From Linderina pennispora (lineage: Eukaryota; Kickxellomycota; Kickxellomycetes; Kickxellales; Kickxellaceae): 64,000 nt of DNA. This document shows, in pieces, positions 11,907 to 21,866 of this stretch. The stretch spans positions 1,645,612 to 1,709,611 of the forward strand of contig NW_024468251.1 in assembly GCF_002104995.1 (NCBI RefSeq), written 5' to 3'. A program made the translations under genes and the position numbers. The first letter of the stretch is position 1, and every line of letters starts with the position of its first letter. A model generated the notes under the pieces. It saw nothing but the letters and a program-made list of their open reading frames with translations, had not been told where the DNA came from and did not search any database.

Positions 11907-13295
11907 TCAGGGAGACGCGGCGGGTGCCGACGGGTACCTCAGATCCAACCCGTCCATCCACGACACAAGCGCAGGCAAGATAGATCCAAACGGCCGGTTA
12001 ATCCCCAGCAGCTCCAGCCTCGAATGCCCAGATATACACGTCCTGCTGCTTAGGGGCATGAACTGGTCGCCGCCATGTGGCATATTAATAGCGCCCAAGC
12101 TATCATCCATCTCATCGTGCACAGTAATTTCGTGGTGCTGCGGGGAGGCCCCGCGTGCCGACACACCATGCTGATACGCAGTAGCGCCAGAGTCGTCTAC
12201 CTCGCTGCCTTCTTCGGCCCAGGTGCTACCGGCTGCAGACGTCGACACAGCCGTGGTACATGTGGTTGACGATGTTTCGCGCTTGCGGAAGCCAAACGCC
12301 GCTTCGCCGCACGGGGCTGCGGGGGCTGCGGGCTGCGCGTGGGTTTCGCCAATATCCACCCCCACCGCGCTGTCGTGGTCGTGCCAAGCCTCCCTAATGT
12401 TGCTGTCGTCGAGGCGCCGTCTGGCGCGCCGGTTAGTAGGCACCATCGAATAGTACTCGGAGGACTCGAAGTCGTCAATGACAAAGGATGTCTTGCGCTG
12501 GCCGGTCTCGACATAGAGCTGCTGGCGGATGGCTTGGTCGAGCGAGGTGTAGTAAATGTGGTGCACAAAGTACGTCAGCAGAGCGCCAACAACAACGTCG
12601 ACTGTATAGTGGTAGCGGGCCAAGAGCACGCTCAGGATGCCAAGTGTTGTGTGGATGGCGCTGTACGCAATGAAGCTCCAGTGCCGCGCATACCGGAGCC
12701 AAAACAGGAACGAAATCACCAGGATCGCCGTATGACCTGAGAAAATCTTGTCGGTGCACTGCCCGATATTTCCAGCCAGGATGTCCGGGGTCGCCAAAAT
12801 TACCTCCATCATGCTCTGCGGCACCGTGATCTCGCATGTCGCCACCGACGGCGGCACTGTCGTGACCGAGATCGTGATCGACCGGATAAAGTACAGGACT
12901 GCAACCATCCAGGCGATGCGCCGAACCAGCATCAGCCGCTCTCGCCACCCGGGCGCCATTACCGAGCCGCCCACCATGCAGATGATTACTGATGTGCCAA
13001 CAAGCTTGTCGGATATCCACGTGCGCTCCATCATCGGAAGGTGGTTCAGCACCTGGTCCTCCAGCATCGCATATGAGGGCCACGGTGCCGTGACGTTAGG
13101 CATCGAGGTGGTGCTCCCACCTTGCTGCAGTGACATTATCTCGTTCTTGTCCATCTGCTGGCGATGCAACCACCGCATATCGGACCACTGTTGGCAGATG
13201 ACCATCCAGACGCCAACGACAAACAGCACTGCCCAGGCGACCAGCGTGCGTTTGACCTCCACATGGAAGGCTCGGGACTTGACTAGCTCAAGCAT
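11907..13295 (-). CDS. Sphingomyelin-synthase-like (PAP2_C) enzyme
   Basis: An intact 462-residue multi-pass membrane protein, no intron or frame break. The start is the ATG at 13295 (MLELVKSR); the frame is open further upstream but without another ATG. Hydrophobic segments lie at about 17-34, 95-115, 124-142, 187-200, 205-226 and 230-245. It has the two motifs of the sphingomyelin synthase branch: C-T-D-K-I-F-S-G-H-T at 180-189 and H-Y-T-V-D at 229-233. By family analogy H188, H229 and D233 would be the catalytic triad that moves a phospho-head group onto ceramide (or a related lipid) in Golgi or plasma membrane. Residues about 270-462 form a polar, low-complexity cytosolic tail (Ala/Ser/His-rich). 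Head-group specificity (choline, ethanolamine or inositol) cannot be decided. LCB2, the first step of the pathway, lies 23 kb away. Confidence 0.8.
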   Translation of the reverse strand: MLELVKSRAFHVEVKRTLVAWAVLFVVGVWMVICQQWSDMRWLHRQQMDKNEIMSLQQGGSTTSMPNVTAPWPSYAMLEDQVLNHLPMMERTWISDKLVGTSVIICMVGGSVMAPGWRERLMLVRRIAWMVAVLYFIRSITISVTTVPPSVATCEITVPQSMMEVILATPDILAGNIGQCTDKIFSGHTAILVISFLFWLRYARHWSFIAYSAIHTTLGILSVLLARYHYTVDVVVGALLTYFVHHIYYTSLDQAIRQQLYVETGQRKTSFVIDDFESSEYYSMVPTNRRARRRLDDSNIREAWHDHDSAVGVDIGETHAQPAAPAAPCGEAAFGFRKRETSSTTCTTAVSTSAAGSTWAEEGSEVDDSGATAYQHGVSARGASPQHHEITVHDEMDDSLGAINMPHGGDQFMPLSSRTCISGHSRLELLGINRPFGSILPALVSWMDGLDLRYPSAPAASP

Positions 13296-13861
13296 CAGCA
13301 GGGAGAGTAGAGTGCACGGACACAAAAAAGATATGAATACGGGAAAACAGACGAGAGAATCTATTGATAGCTGGGTGGAAGGGACGGAAAAGAGGGGAAA
13401 TAATGCATGTGGAAGAAGATGAAGAGAGAAAAGGGGGACGGGGGAAGAAGTGCCCAGGACGACAAGACCAACGTGTTCTCTGCAAAATTGTATTTAGCTG
13501 GAAAGCTATTTTCGGATCACCCGAAAATTCTCAGCTTCTATGCTTCCATCCATTTTCAAGAGCCGCAACGGCAGGCTCATAGGTGGCGCTGATTTTTTCT
13601 TTGACAATAAGCGAGTGTGTTGACAATCCCACACTGCGTTTTTGTGTCCAGTTCCTGGCCCGCTAATTGGCCTGATCAGACCCAGCGTTGGCGGTCTGGC
13701 CCAAATCACGAGCAGTCGCATATGGTCCTCGCAGTCTCTGCCTTGCTAGCTGAGCTACAGAACTGTAATGGAGAGATTTAAAAAAAGAAGCCAGTGGGAA
13801 AAAGCGAGAAGATTTAGAATGAACTTTGTAAAAAAGAGTCCGTCTTGGTTTCAGCCTTGAT

Positions 13862-15334
13862 CTAGAAGCCAAGGGTATCGACATACGGCGTGGCCTGCGA
13901 CAGACCGACAGCAGCACCGACAGGCTTGCTCTTGAAGGTCTTGGCAGCAGCCGAAGCGGCCTGGGCGGCAGGCAGCATCGACGCTCTCGACGGCCACGGC
14001 AGTGCGGCCAAAGGCAGCCTGAGCCAGGGCATCGCGCTTGCCGGCGCGGGTGGCAAGTGCCTCGCTGACATCAACCTTAGCGGCAGCGACGGCACGCTGG
14101 ACGGTCTCGGCGCTGGGCGAAGCAATCTGGCTCTGGATGGTGTTGGCGAACCTTCTCGACGGCCTCCTGGATCTTGGCGTTGGGAGCAGAGACGACGACA
14201 CCCACAAGCGAGGCATCAGAGTACGAGCTCTGGAACGACTGCAGGCCGAAGCCCTCCTCGGCAGCCAGCTTGGCCAGAGGGGAAACACCAGTGTTCCACT
14301 TCAGGCGGCGCTCGCCAGAAAGCAGGTTGGCGAGAACACGGGTGGTCGCGGCGTCCGAGGCACCCTCGAAGGCAAGGGCGTAGTGCGAGACGGGGGAGGC
14401 CGAGTCGTAGATCTGCTGGACACCGCCGTTGAACTTGGAGGCAGGGGTCGAGAGCGTCGATGCCGACGAGGCGGGGATCGCAGCGAGCTTGGACTCGGAC
14501 ACGATCGCGGCCAGGGCAGCCGAGTCGATGCCGGTGCCAACAATGGCGACACGGCCAGCAGTCAGGGCAGCCTCGGCATACTGGCGCACAGCGTCACCCG
14601 AGGCGATCGGGCGAGGACTCAAGGGCATAGAGCGAGTTGCCAAGGCCGTTGCGGAATGCAGCCTGGTGCACGCCCTCAACGAGGCGGGTGGCAGGCGAGC
14701 TGCGGGCGCTGAGCGACTCGAAGGCGACCAGCTTGGCGATGTCCCTGAACTCGTGCTCGGTGTACTTTGTGGCAGTGGCAATGTCACCAAGGACATCAGC
14801 AAAGTAGGGGCTACACAGTGGGTATGTAACAGTTGAGCACAGCGCCTTAATTTATATGATGTCCCACATATGTTTGGGCACTTGTCACTTACATGGCATC
14901 CTTGAAGCACTCGACGGTGTAGATAATGTTCTCGCGGGTGGCCTCGGCGGTCAGCGAGGCGCCGTTGAGCTCGGCCTCGCGGACAGTGCGGAACGAAGTG
15001 CGGCTCTGGGTGTTCTACATATACCAAATACCATTTCCCTTGATTAGCCTAAAAAAAAATCCGCATGTGCCATAGCCATTGCGATAAGCATGTCAAAAGT
15101 CCTCAATGTACATACCCGGAAACCGAACGCCTTGAGGTAGTGGGCGACGCCAGAGTTCTCGGCAGTCTCGAAGCGAGATCCAGCGTTAATAACAAGAGAG
15201 ATGGAAGCCATAGGCGACTCGGAGGCATCGGCGACCGAGGCAACCTTGATGCCGTTGGAGGCACTGGCAACCGACGCGTAGGTGCGGCTGGCAATAGGCG
15301 CAGCGAGCTTAGTGATAGCCTTCGTCTGGAACAT
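13862..15334 (-). CDS. QCR2: Cytochrome bc1 complex core protein 2
   Basis: Core subunit 2 of mitochondrial complex III, a non-catalytic M16-peptidase-like protein that faces the matrix. It begins MFQTKAITKLAAPIASRTYAS, a mitochondrial presequence, then shows the family pattern INAGSRFETAENSGVAHYLK and, over the splice, GFRNTQSRTSFR. Two introns are clear: 15015-15115 (GTATGT...TAG, phase 0) and 14811-14892 (GTAAGT...TAG, phase 2), giving exons 15334-15116, 15014-14893 and 14810-13862. The last exon contains at least three extra bases (near 14621, 14150 and 13980); with these ignored the protein continues through GNSLYALES, RRLKWNTGVSPLAK and ends VGLSQATPYVDTLGF. The zinc-binding HxxEH motif of true peptidases is absent, as expected for this subunit. 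About 440 residues, the usual size. Divergent from the peptidase gene at 16220. Confidence 0.9.
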
Positions 15335-16219
15335 CGTCGTTTGTCTACACGATACAAAAAATGAAGGGGGGTGGGGAATTCAAAGTCAGAATCAGGCTCG
15401 GCTGTATGAATTTTGCGCTGAGGGTGGACTCCGTGCTGCCCACCAGCTAGGACGAGCAGCCTTTCGATAGCGCTGCTTCTCCTCAACTGGGGGTCCTGCT
15501 GTTCGCTGTCACAACGGGTCCGTGCTCTGTTCCTCCCAAACTGAATCTTGGCAGCCCAACTACTCGAGCTGACTGAAGTGTTCGTTAAATGTCCTTACCA
15601 ACAATCCGGAAGAGAGAGGTGCTCGAAATCAGCAAAAAGGAAAAATAAAAAGCAAGAATTGAGAAGGCGAGGGGAGGGAAAAGGCGGTCAAGACCGAATT
15701 TAGAGATATCTTTTTGCGCACCACTTAGTTTTTTTGATCTCTGCGTTCCCCTATGGCGGGAGATTTTACGCTGCAACACAGTACCCAGCTTGGACAGATT
15801 GAAGCTGGGAATAGATGCTGATAAGCTTGATCTACTGATCACATCTGGGATGGTAAATCTACTGATCAACATATGTATGGATCAAATCACCAAAGTCACG
15901 TGAATATCTCCTAGGGTATCACCAGCAAGCCTGCCATGTCACCAGCTCCGCCGAGCTCTGACGTGTCTGCGATCCGCTAATACACTTGCATGTTGCAACT
16001 CCGGTGTTGATGCAGCATGTATTGCACATACAGCGCCTTGCGCATCGGCGCACTGGGAGATTTCCTGTACATCTGCAGCATGTGCATTCCCGGACCAGGG
16101 GTGGCCTGTTTTTTTTTCCCACACACGCATTTTTGGACAACAAAGCTGCCAGTCCGCCTGCTGGCCCTCTCTCTGCTTCATCGCATTGATATTCTTAGCA
16201 ACCCCGTATATTTCTGGAA
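15335..16219. other. Divergent promoter region, QCR2 / peptidase
   Basis: 885 bases between two divergent starts. AT-rich poly-A/T patches lie near 15350-15360 and 15640-15740. No open frame with protein-like content. It must hold the control elements of both genes. Confidence 0.55.
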
Positions 16220-18304
16220 ATGAGCATTACTACCGCACCCTACGGCAGCTGGAAGAGCCCAGTATCAGCGCAAGATGTGGCTTCGGCCTCCTCGTCCCTG
16301 AGCGAAGTGCAGGTGGACCTGGCGCACACGAACCGGGTCTACTGGCTGGAATCCCGTCCGTCAGAGGGCGGGCGTCGCGTGCTCCTGAGCAAAAACCTGG
16401 ACGACTACACGGACGACTCTCTGCGCGAGCACACCAGCGACAAGCAGTGGAATGTGCGCACGGCGGTGCACGAGTACGGCGGCGGCAGCTACGCGATCCT
16501 GGACGGCCTGATTGTGTTCTCCAACTGGTCAGACCAGGGGCTGTATTTTATTGACACAAACAGCAAGGACCAGGCGCCGAAGCGTATTGCCGAGCAGAAC
16601 GACAAGCTGCGCTATGCCAATATGGTTATCCATGCGTCGAAGAAGTTCCTGGTGGCTGTGCGCGAGGACCACCGCGAGGTTGACATTGACGCCCCGGCCA
16701 CACTGGTTGCTATTCCGCTGCCCAGTGACATGGGTGCTGGCGAATCCAAGCCAACAGAGGACATTGTGCTGTTCAGTTCGCATGACTTTGTGTCGAGCCC
16801 GGTGTTCAGTCCCAAGGACGAGATTGCGTTCTACGCCTGGAACCATCCTGACATGAACTGGGATGCGACGACGCTGTTCCGCGCCACGCTCTCCTTTGAC
16901 GCAGCCGGCATTGCCAGTGCCCTCGATAACCTGACTGTGGTTGCTGGCGGCAAGGACGAGCCGCGCGAGAGCATCTACCAGCCGCGCTTTGACGAGACTG
17001 GCCGGCTGCATTTCTTGTCGGATCGGATTTCAGGCTTCTGGAATCCCGTACCACGTCAACAGCGATGGCCAAGTGACGCTGTCCTTGGAGATGCCCATGG
17101 AGGCCGAGTTTGGCCAACCCGAATGGGTATTCGGCGTGTCCACATTCCAGGCCATGCCCGGACGCCCCGACACCGTGGTGGTTACGTTTGTGCTTGACGG
17201 CAAGACCCGCCTGGGCCTGCTCAATGTCATTACGCATGAGATCGAGGACCTGCCGCTTCCCGAGTGGACGTCGCTGAGCAACTTCCAGTTCGGATTCACC
17301 TCGCGGACCAATGAGCCAGTGCTGGTTATGCTTGCCGGCGGGCCCAAGGAGAAGACTGACCTGTACACGTACTTTGTCAATGGGTTCGAGAACAAGGCGC
17401 TACTGTCGGCCGCGCCCCAGACGTTTGCGCTCGACGAGCAGTCGATCTCGGTGCCTGAGGAGATCACGTTCCCGACCAAGCTGCCACCCTTCGACGTGGC
17501 CGGCCGGGACGCGGTTGCCTACGCATACTACTACCCGCCGACCAACAAGCAGTTCAAGGCGCCCGATGGCGAACTCCCGCCGCTGCTGGTTTTGAGCCAC
17601 GGTGGGCCGACGGGCGAAACCGACTCCGTGTTGAGCAGCAAGATCCAGTACTGGACCACGCGCGGGTTCGCCGTGGCCGACGTCAACTACGGCGGGTCGA
17701 CCGGCAAAGGCAGGGAGTACCGCGAACGCCTGTACCCGCAGTTCGGCGTAGTCGACGTGCAGGACTGCTGCGCAGCTGCCCTGTATTTGGCCGAGATCGG
17801 GCGCGTCGACCGCAAGCGGCTGACAATCATGGGCGGCAGTGCTGGCGGATTCACCACTTTGGCCTGCCTGGCGTTCCGCCCCGAGGTGTTTGCCGTGGGC
17901 GCCAGTCTGTATGGCATCTCGGATCTCGAGATTCTGGCGCTCGAGACGCACAAGTTCGAGTCGCAGTACCCTGTGCATCTGGTCGGTCCGTATCCGGAGG
18001 CCCGCGACACTTACTTGGCAGCGGTCGCCACTTTATTCTGTCGACACGCTGGCGTGCCCGGCGATATTCTTGCAGGGACTCGAGGACAAGGTTGTGCCGC
18101 CGAACCAGGCCACGCTGATGGTCGAGGCATTGCGCAAGAAGGGAATCAAGGTCGCCCATATCGAGTTTGAGGGCGAGCAGCACGGGTTCCGCCAGGCCAA
18201 GAATATCATCAGGGCGCTGGAGGCCCAGTTCTACTTCTTTAGCAGGGATCCTGGGCTTTGAGCCGGCGGACGAGATCGAGCCCGTTGAGATTTTCCACAG
18301 CTAA
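16220..18304 (+). CDS. S9-family serine peptidase (acylaminoacyl/dipeptidyl peptidase type)
   Basis: A prolyl-oligopeptidase-family protein of about 690 residues with an N-terminal beta-propeller and a C-terminal alpha/beta hydrolase. The start at 16220 ([17 protein letters not shown]) is the first ATG and fits the family, whose N-terminus reads S-W-x-S-P-[IV]-[13 protein letters not shown] follows. In the hydrolase half it has HGGPTG, the nucleophile elbow GGSAGG (Ser around nt 17839), [13 protein letters not shown] (acid residue) and EGEQHGF (His). It should cleave short or N-blocked peptides in the cytosol, since no signal peptide is seen. Three extra bases break the frame (17045-17047, 18019, 18245-18247); after the last, the true tail reads [15 protein letters not shown] with TAA at 18302. 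It ends 6 nt from the end of the opposite-strand methyltransferase gene. Confidence 0.85.
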
Positions 18305-18310
18305 GACATT

Positions 18311-19291
18311 TTATTCGATTGACGAGGCAATAAGATCGGAGGCGCATTTGCGCAGCTTGACTAGGAACGCAGTGTGGCCAGTGGGAAGGTGCGTCGGTCG
18401 GCATACCATCGCCTCATCGTCGGCCATTTCCGGTCCTGGATTGCGCACCCGCGCCAGCCGCACATCCCAGTCGCGCCAATCGACCTCGACAATATCCTCC
18501 ACCAGCAGCGGCCATCGGCCGACACGCCCTGACCAGATCCATCACCTGCGACATGCTGGGCAAGTAGCACACGACATAGCGGTCGGTTTTCAGATACGAG
18601 TAGATCATCGGCAGCTGCGTCCAGGGCGTGGGCATATCCAAAACGACGCCGTCAAACAGCAGGCAGGATGAGATTCGCGCGCTTGTCATTTACAACCACC
18701 AAGGGGTCATGCTCGTGCGCGATCCCATCGACGACGTCGGCCACAGAGCCGACCCGGAACCTGATCGGAGGGCAAAAGCTGGCCGCGGCGGAACCCCGCC
18801 ACAATCCCCTGTGCATGCTGGCTGCGCTTCTCGTCCCTCTCCACCGTCTCCACCTTCCCACCCACACCTACTGCTCGGGCCAAATACATTGTCAGGCCGG
18901 CGTTGCCGGTGCCGGCCTCGAGGATCCGGTCGCCTGGCGAGATATCCAGCATGGAGATGATTGCCGAGGCGTCCTTTGGGTATATGGGCGTGCATTTGCG
19001 CGAGCACAGCAGCACGTATTCGCCCAGGGTCGGGTGATGGACCATGAATTTGTGGTCGGTGCTGGTTGTGATGCGGTCGCGTGGGTGGCGCCCGATTATC
19101 GACGAGTGCTGCAGGCTGCCGCGCCGCGATCCGTACTGGCTCCCGTCTGCGAGTGGTCCAATCAGCGCGTGTTTGCCGCCGCGCGAGCACTCGCGCACAA
19201 TGACCATATCGCCCGGCTGGAATTCCTGCGAGAACCGGCGGACCGTTTGGTGGCTGGGCCAGAACAGCCTGTTCACAATGGACCGTATCAT
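18311..19291 (-). CDS. TRM61-like tRNA m1A methyltransferase
   Basis: A class I SAM-dependent methyltransferase of the GCD14/TRM61 family, which makes 1-methyladenosine at position 58 of tRNA. Seen in order: a small beta-rich N-terminal domain (GDMVIVREC... HKFMVHHPTLGEYVLL), the lead-in RKCTPIYPKDASAIISMLDI, SAM motif I ILEAGTGNAGLTMYLA, acidic motif II VETVERDEKR, motif IV DGVVLDMPTPW and a C-terminal VCRPTHLPTGHTAFLVKLRK. Three extra bases shift the frame in sequence around 18870-18500. The basic N-terminus MIRSIVNRLFW...RRFSQ could be a mitochondrial targeting signal, so this may be a mitochondrial (TRMT61B-like) rather than the nuclear enzyme; I cannot decide. About 320 residues. Its stop lies 6 nt from the stop of the convergent peptidase gene. 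Confidence 0.8.
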
Positions 19292-19474
19292 AGGACGACT
19301 ATAGTTTTCCGGTAGAAAGTCTAGAAATGTTTTGTGTAGATATCGCAGCCCAAGCGGCTATTGAATGTCCTTCTTTGGACTCCTCCCCAATACATTTGGG
19401 GTTAGAAATAAAACGCAATGTATTAGGCAAAAAATATATTCAAATTTTTCTGTTGCAATGCACTATCAACAAAG

Positions 19475-21866
19475 CTAGGCGCTACTATCGACCATCTCCG
19501 CATCCGACTGCTCAGCTTCGTCCTGCTCATCGATCCTCTCGATAGCGCCCGCGGGCTCCTTTGCCCTTCCTCTGCATCTCTGTCTCTTGCTCGTTGGCCA
19601 TATCCTCATCAGCCATCTTCTCCGCGCCTGCAAAGATCTCCTCGATCTCCTTCGCATCCATGCCCTTGGCGGCTAACGCACTGGCAACATGCTGCCTGGC
19701 TCTCTCCTGGTGCCTGGCAGTGTGTCTCAGCTTATCGATGAAGACATTGGCTTCGTTCAGCAGATAGATCTTGCTGATCAGCTTCGGGTTGAGCTCCGGC
19801 AAACGCGTCTTGAGATCATCAAAGCACAGCTTGAGCGAGTCGCGCCGCTTCTGCTCGGCCTGCTTGTGGTTGGTCCGGCGCTTCTCCAGACCAGGACTTG
19901 AACTCGGTGTGGTACTTGAGTCCTAGCAGCTCCGAATGGCCCTCGATGATATTCTGGTAATTGCTTTTGGTTGCCAATCGCGTCACCACGTCAGCCTCCA
20001 GGCCAACGATGTTGGTGGTAGATGTTGCCGCAATAATCGGCGTCCGCGGTGCCATCCGCGGCGTCACCGAACTGCTGGACGGCCGCCGCGGCGCAATCGC
20101 CGGCTGTGATCGGTGTCAGTCCAGGCGAAGTCAGCGGCGGATTGACCGGCGACATTGCTGGCGAGGGCCGCCGCAAGATCGACTGGAACCAGAGGCGTGG
20201 CGCGCGGCGACATGATGGGCGTGACTCTTGACCGCCGGCGCCCGCGCTTCGCATCGCTCTTAATCTTGGACAGTCCAGAGGTGACCGAAGCATCGGTGAC
20301 CGATTTGCGGCGCCCGCGCTTTCGCCCGTCAGGTATGCGGCTCAGTGACACTGGCCGGCTTTAATGAACGTCACCGGTCTGCCGTCCTTCTCCGTTGGTC
20401 AAGCTCCGCTCCACCACCGACTTGCCGATCTGCAGCGGTGGCGGGGCCGGCGGGTGGACGAACTCGCCGCCGGGCGCCGACTGCGAAACAAACTGCATCA
20501 AGGGCGTTGCCTGAGGGATGCTGGCTAGGCTTGCCGGCACAGCTACTAGGTCGAGCTGGGCATCGTGACTGTCATTGCTGCTGCTAGTACTGCTGTGGGC
20601 TGCGTGCTGGCTGAGGCAACAATGTCGCCGGTGGTGGTGATGCGGCAGGTGGTGGGCAGAGACCTGGCAGGTTCATCAGTGATGCTGGCGTGGCAGTCGC
20701 CGGAGCAGCCGACACACTGGAGACATTCTGCGAGCCCATCCACGACCCGAGCTGCGATGCCGCCACCGCACCCGACTCGGCCCCAAGCATACTCGACAAG
20801 GCCGATGCGGCCATGGCCACGGAATTCTGCCTCTGTGGCTGTGCCACATTGAGCTGGTGCAACGTGCGGACCCGCCGGATTCATCGCTAGTGAATCCCCG
20901 GCCATAGCGGCCGGCAGGCTTAATCCGGATCCTGGATCGCCATGGCCTCCTGCGGAGAACTGCATCACTGGAGTGGTGTGCAGGGAGGCCACGGCTGCTG
21001 ACACCAGAGCTGCGTCAGGCAACGGCTCAAGCAAAAACTCGTCTTTTTCGGTGCTGCCTGCGGCTAGGACAGGCGTAAAGGTCAATTGTGTCGGGGTGGT
21101 CGCGTCGCCCGCAAACTGCGTGACCAGCGGCGACCGAGCCACACTATTCTTGTATCCGCCCGCCACGCGATACGGATGGTGCTGCGAGCCGCGCCTCACC
21201 CCGCCTGCTATCCGCGTAACCTGCGAGCTACCGCCAGTGACCGACGGAAACGACGGCGACTGCAGCAATGCCTGCTGCTCCAGCATGATTTGCTGCTGCC
21301 GCCGCAGAATATGTTCGGCGGTAATCGACGGCGACGGCGGCGGCATTCGACGCCATATCGGCGGCTGACCGCATGCTATGAGCGCCTGCCTGGCTGGTTG
21401 CCAGCTGGTGGTGAGTTATATGTGCGTCCATCCCACGACCAGTTGCTGGTTGGGGCAGCAATGCTGGCGAGGTCAGTGGGCTAAACGCATTGTCCGTGCC
21501 TGCCTGGCTTGCCTGCTGCACCAGGGGTGTGGCCGGGTGGCTCGCAAAACTCTGGGCATTGAACGAGGGTGTGCCTGCTGGCGACAGGAACGGCGTCAGC
21601 AGCTCCACGACCTCGGCTGCCTGCTGTTCTGTCAGCCCGTCGATGTTCAGCGGCGGTATTGTGGCCCGCACGCTTGTCGGCTGCATCGACAGACTCAGCG
21701 GTGTCTGCACCTGCTGCTCCCCACTCCCCTGCTGTGCCGGCGGTACAGGCTCGCCCAGAGACATTGTGTGTATGGTAGTCTGCTGCCTGGTGGGATCGAT
21801 AGTCGTCGGAAAGGACAGAACCCTATTGATATCCCCGATATTACTGAATGGATAAAAGTTGGACAT
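19475..21866 (-). CDS. bHLH transcription factor (frameshifted)
   Basis: About 790 residues of mostly low-complexity sequence with a C-terminal basic helix-loop-helix domain (nt about 19890-19715). The basic helix reads NHKQAEQKRRDSLKL, the loop DLKTRLPELNP, and helix 2 KLISKIYLLNEANVFIDKL: His, Glu and Arg sit where E-box-binding bHLH proteins have them. Upstream are Ser/Pro/Gln-rich segments, a glutamine patch (LRRQQQIMLEQQALLQ, nt about 21300), and two basic clusters RKRGRRKS and KRGRRRSR (nt about 20320-20230) that could be nuclear-localisation or AT-hook-like sites. The C-terminus is acidic and ends EQSDAEMVDSSA with TAG at 19475. Several single-base insertions break the frame, in the order expected from insertions only. 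Start ATG at 21866 (MSNFYPFSNIGDINRV). Target genes unknown. Confidence 0.75.

Noticed and set aside
12339-13422. Plus-strand open frames of 130-220 codons antisense to the sphingomyelin-synthase-like gene
   Set aside because: Shadow frames; the minus strand carries the clear catalytic motifs and membrane helices.
13680-13760. tRNA A-box-like sequence on the minus strand (TAGCTCAGCTAGC)
   Set aside because: No matching B box or anticodon stem follows within a plausible distance.
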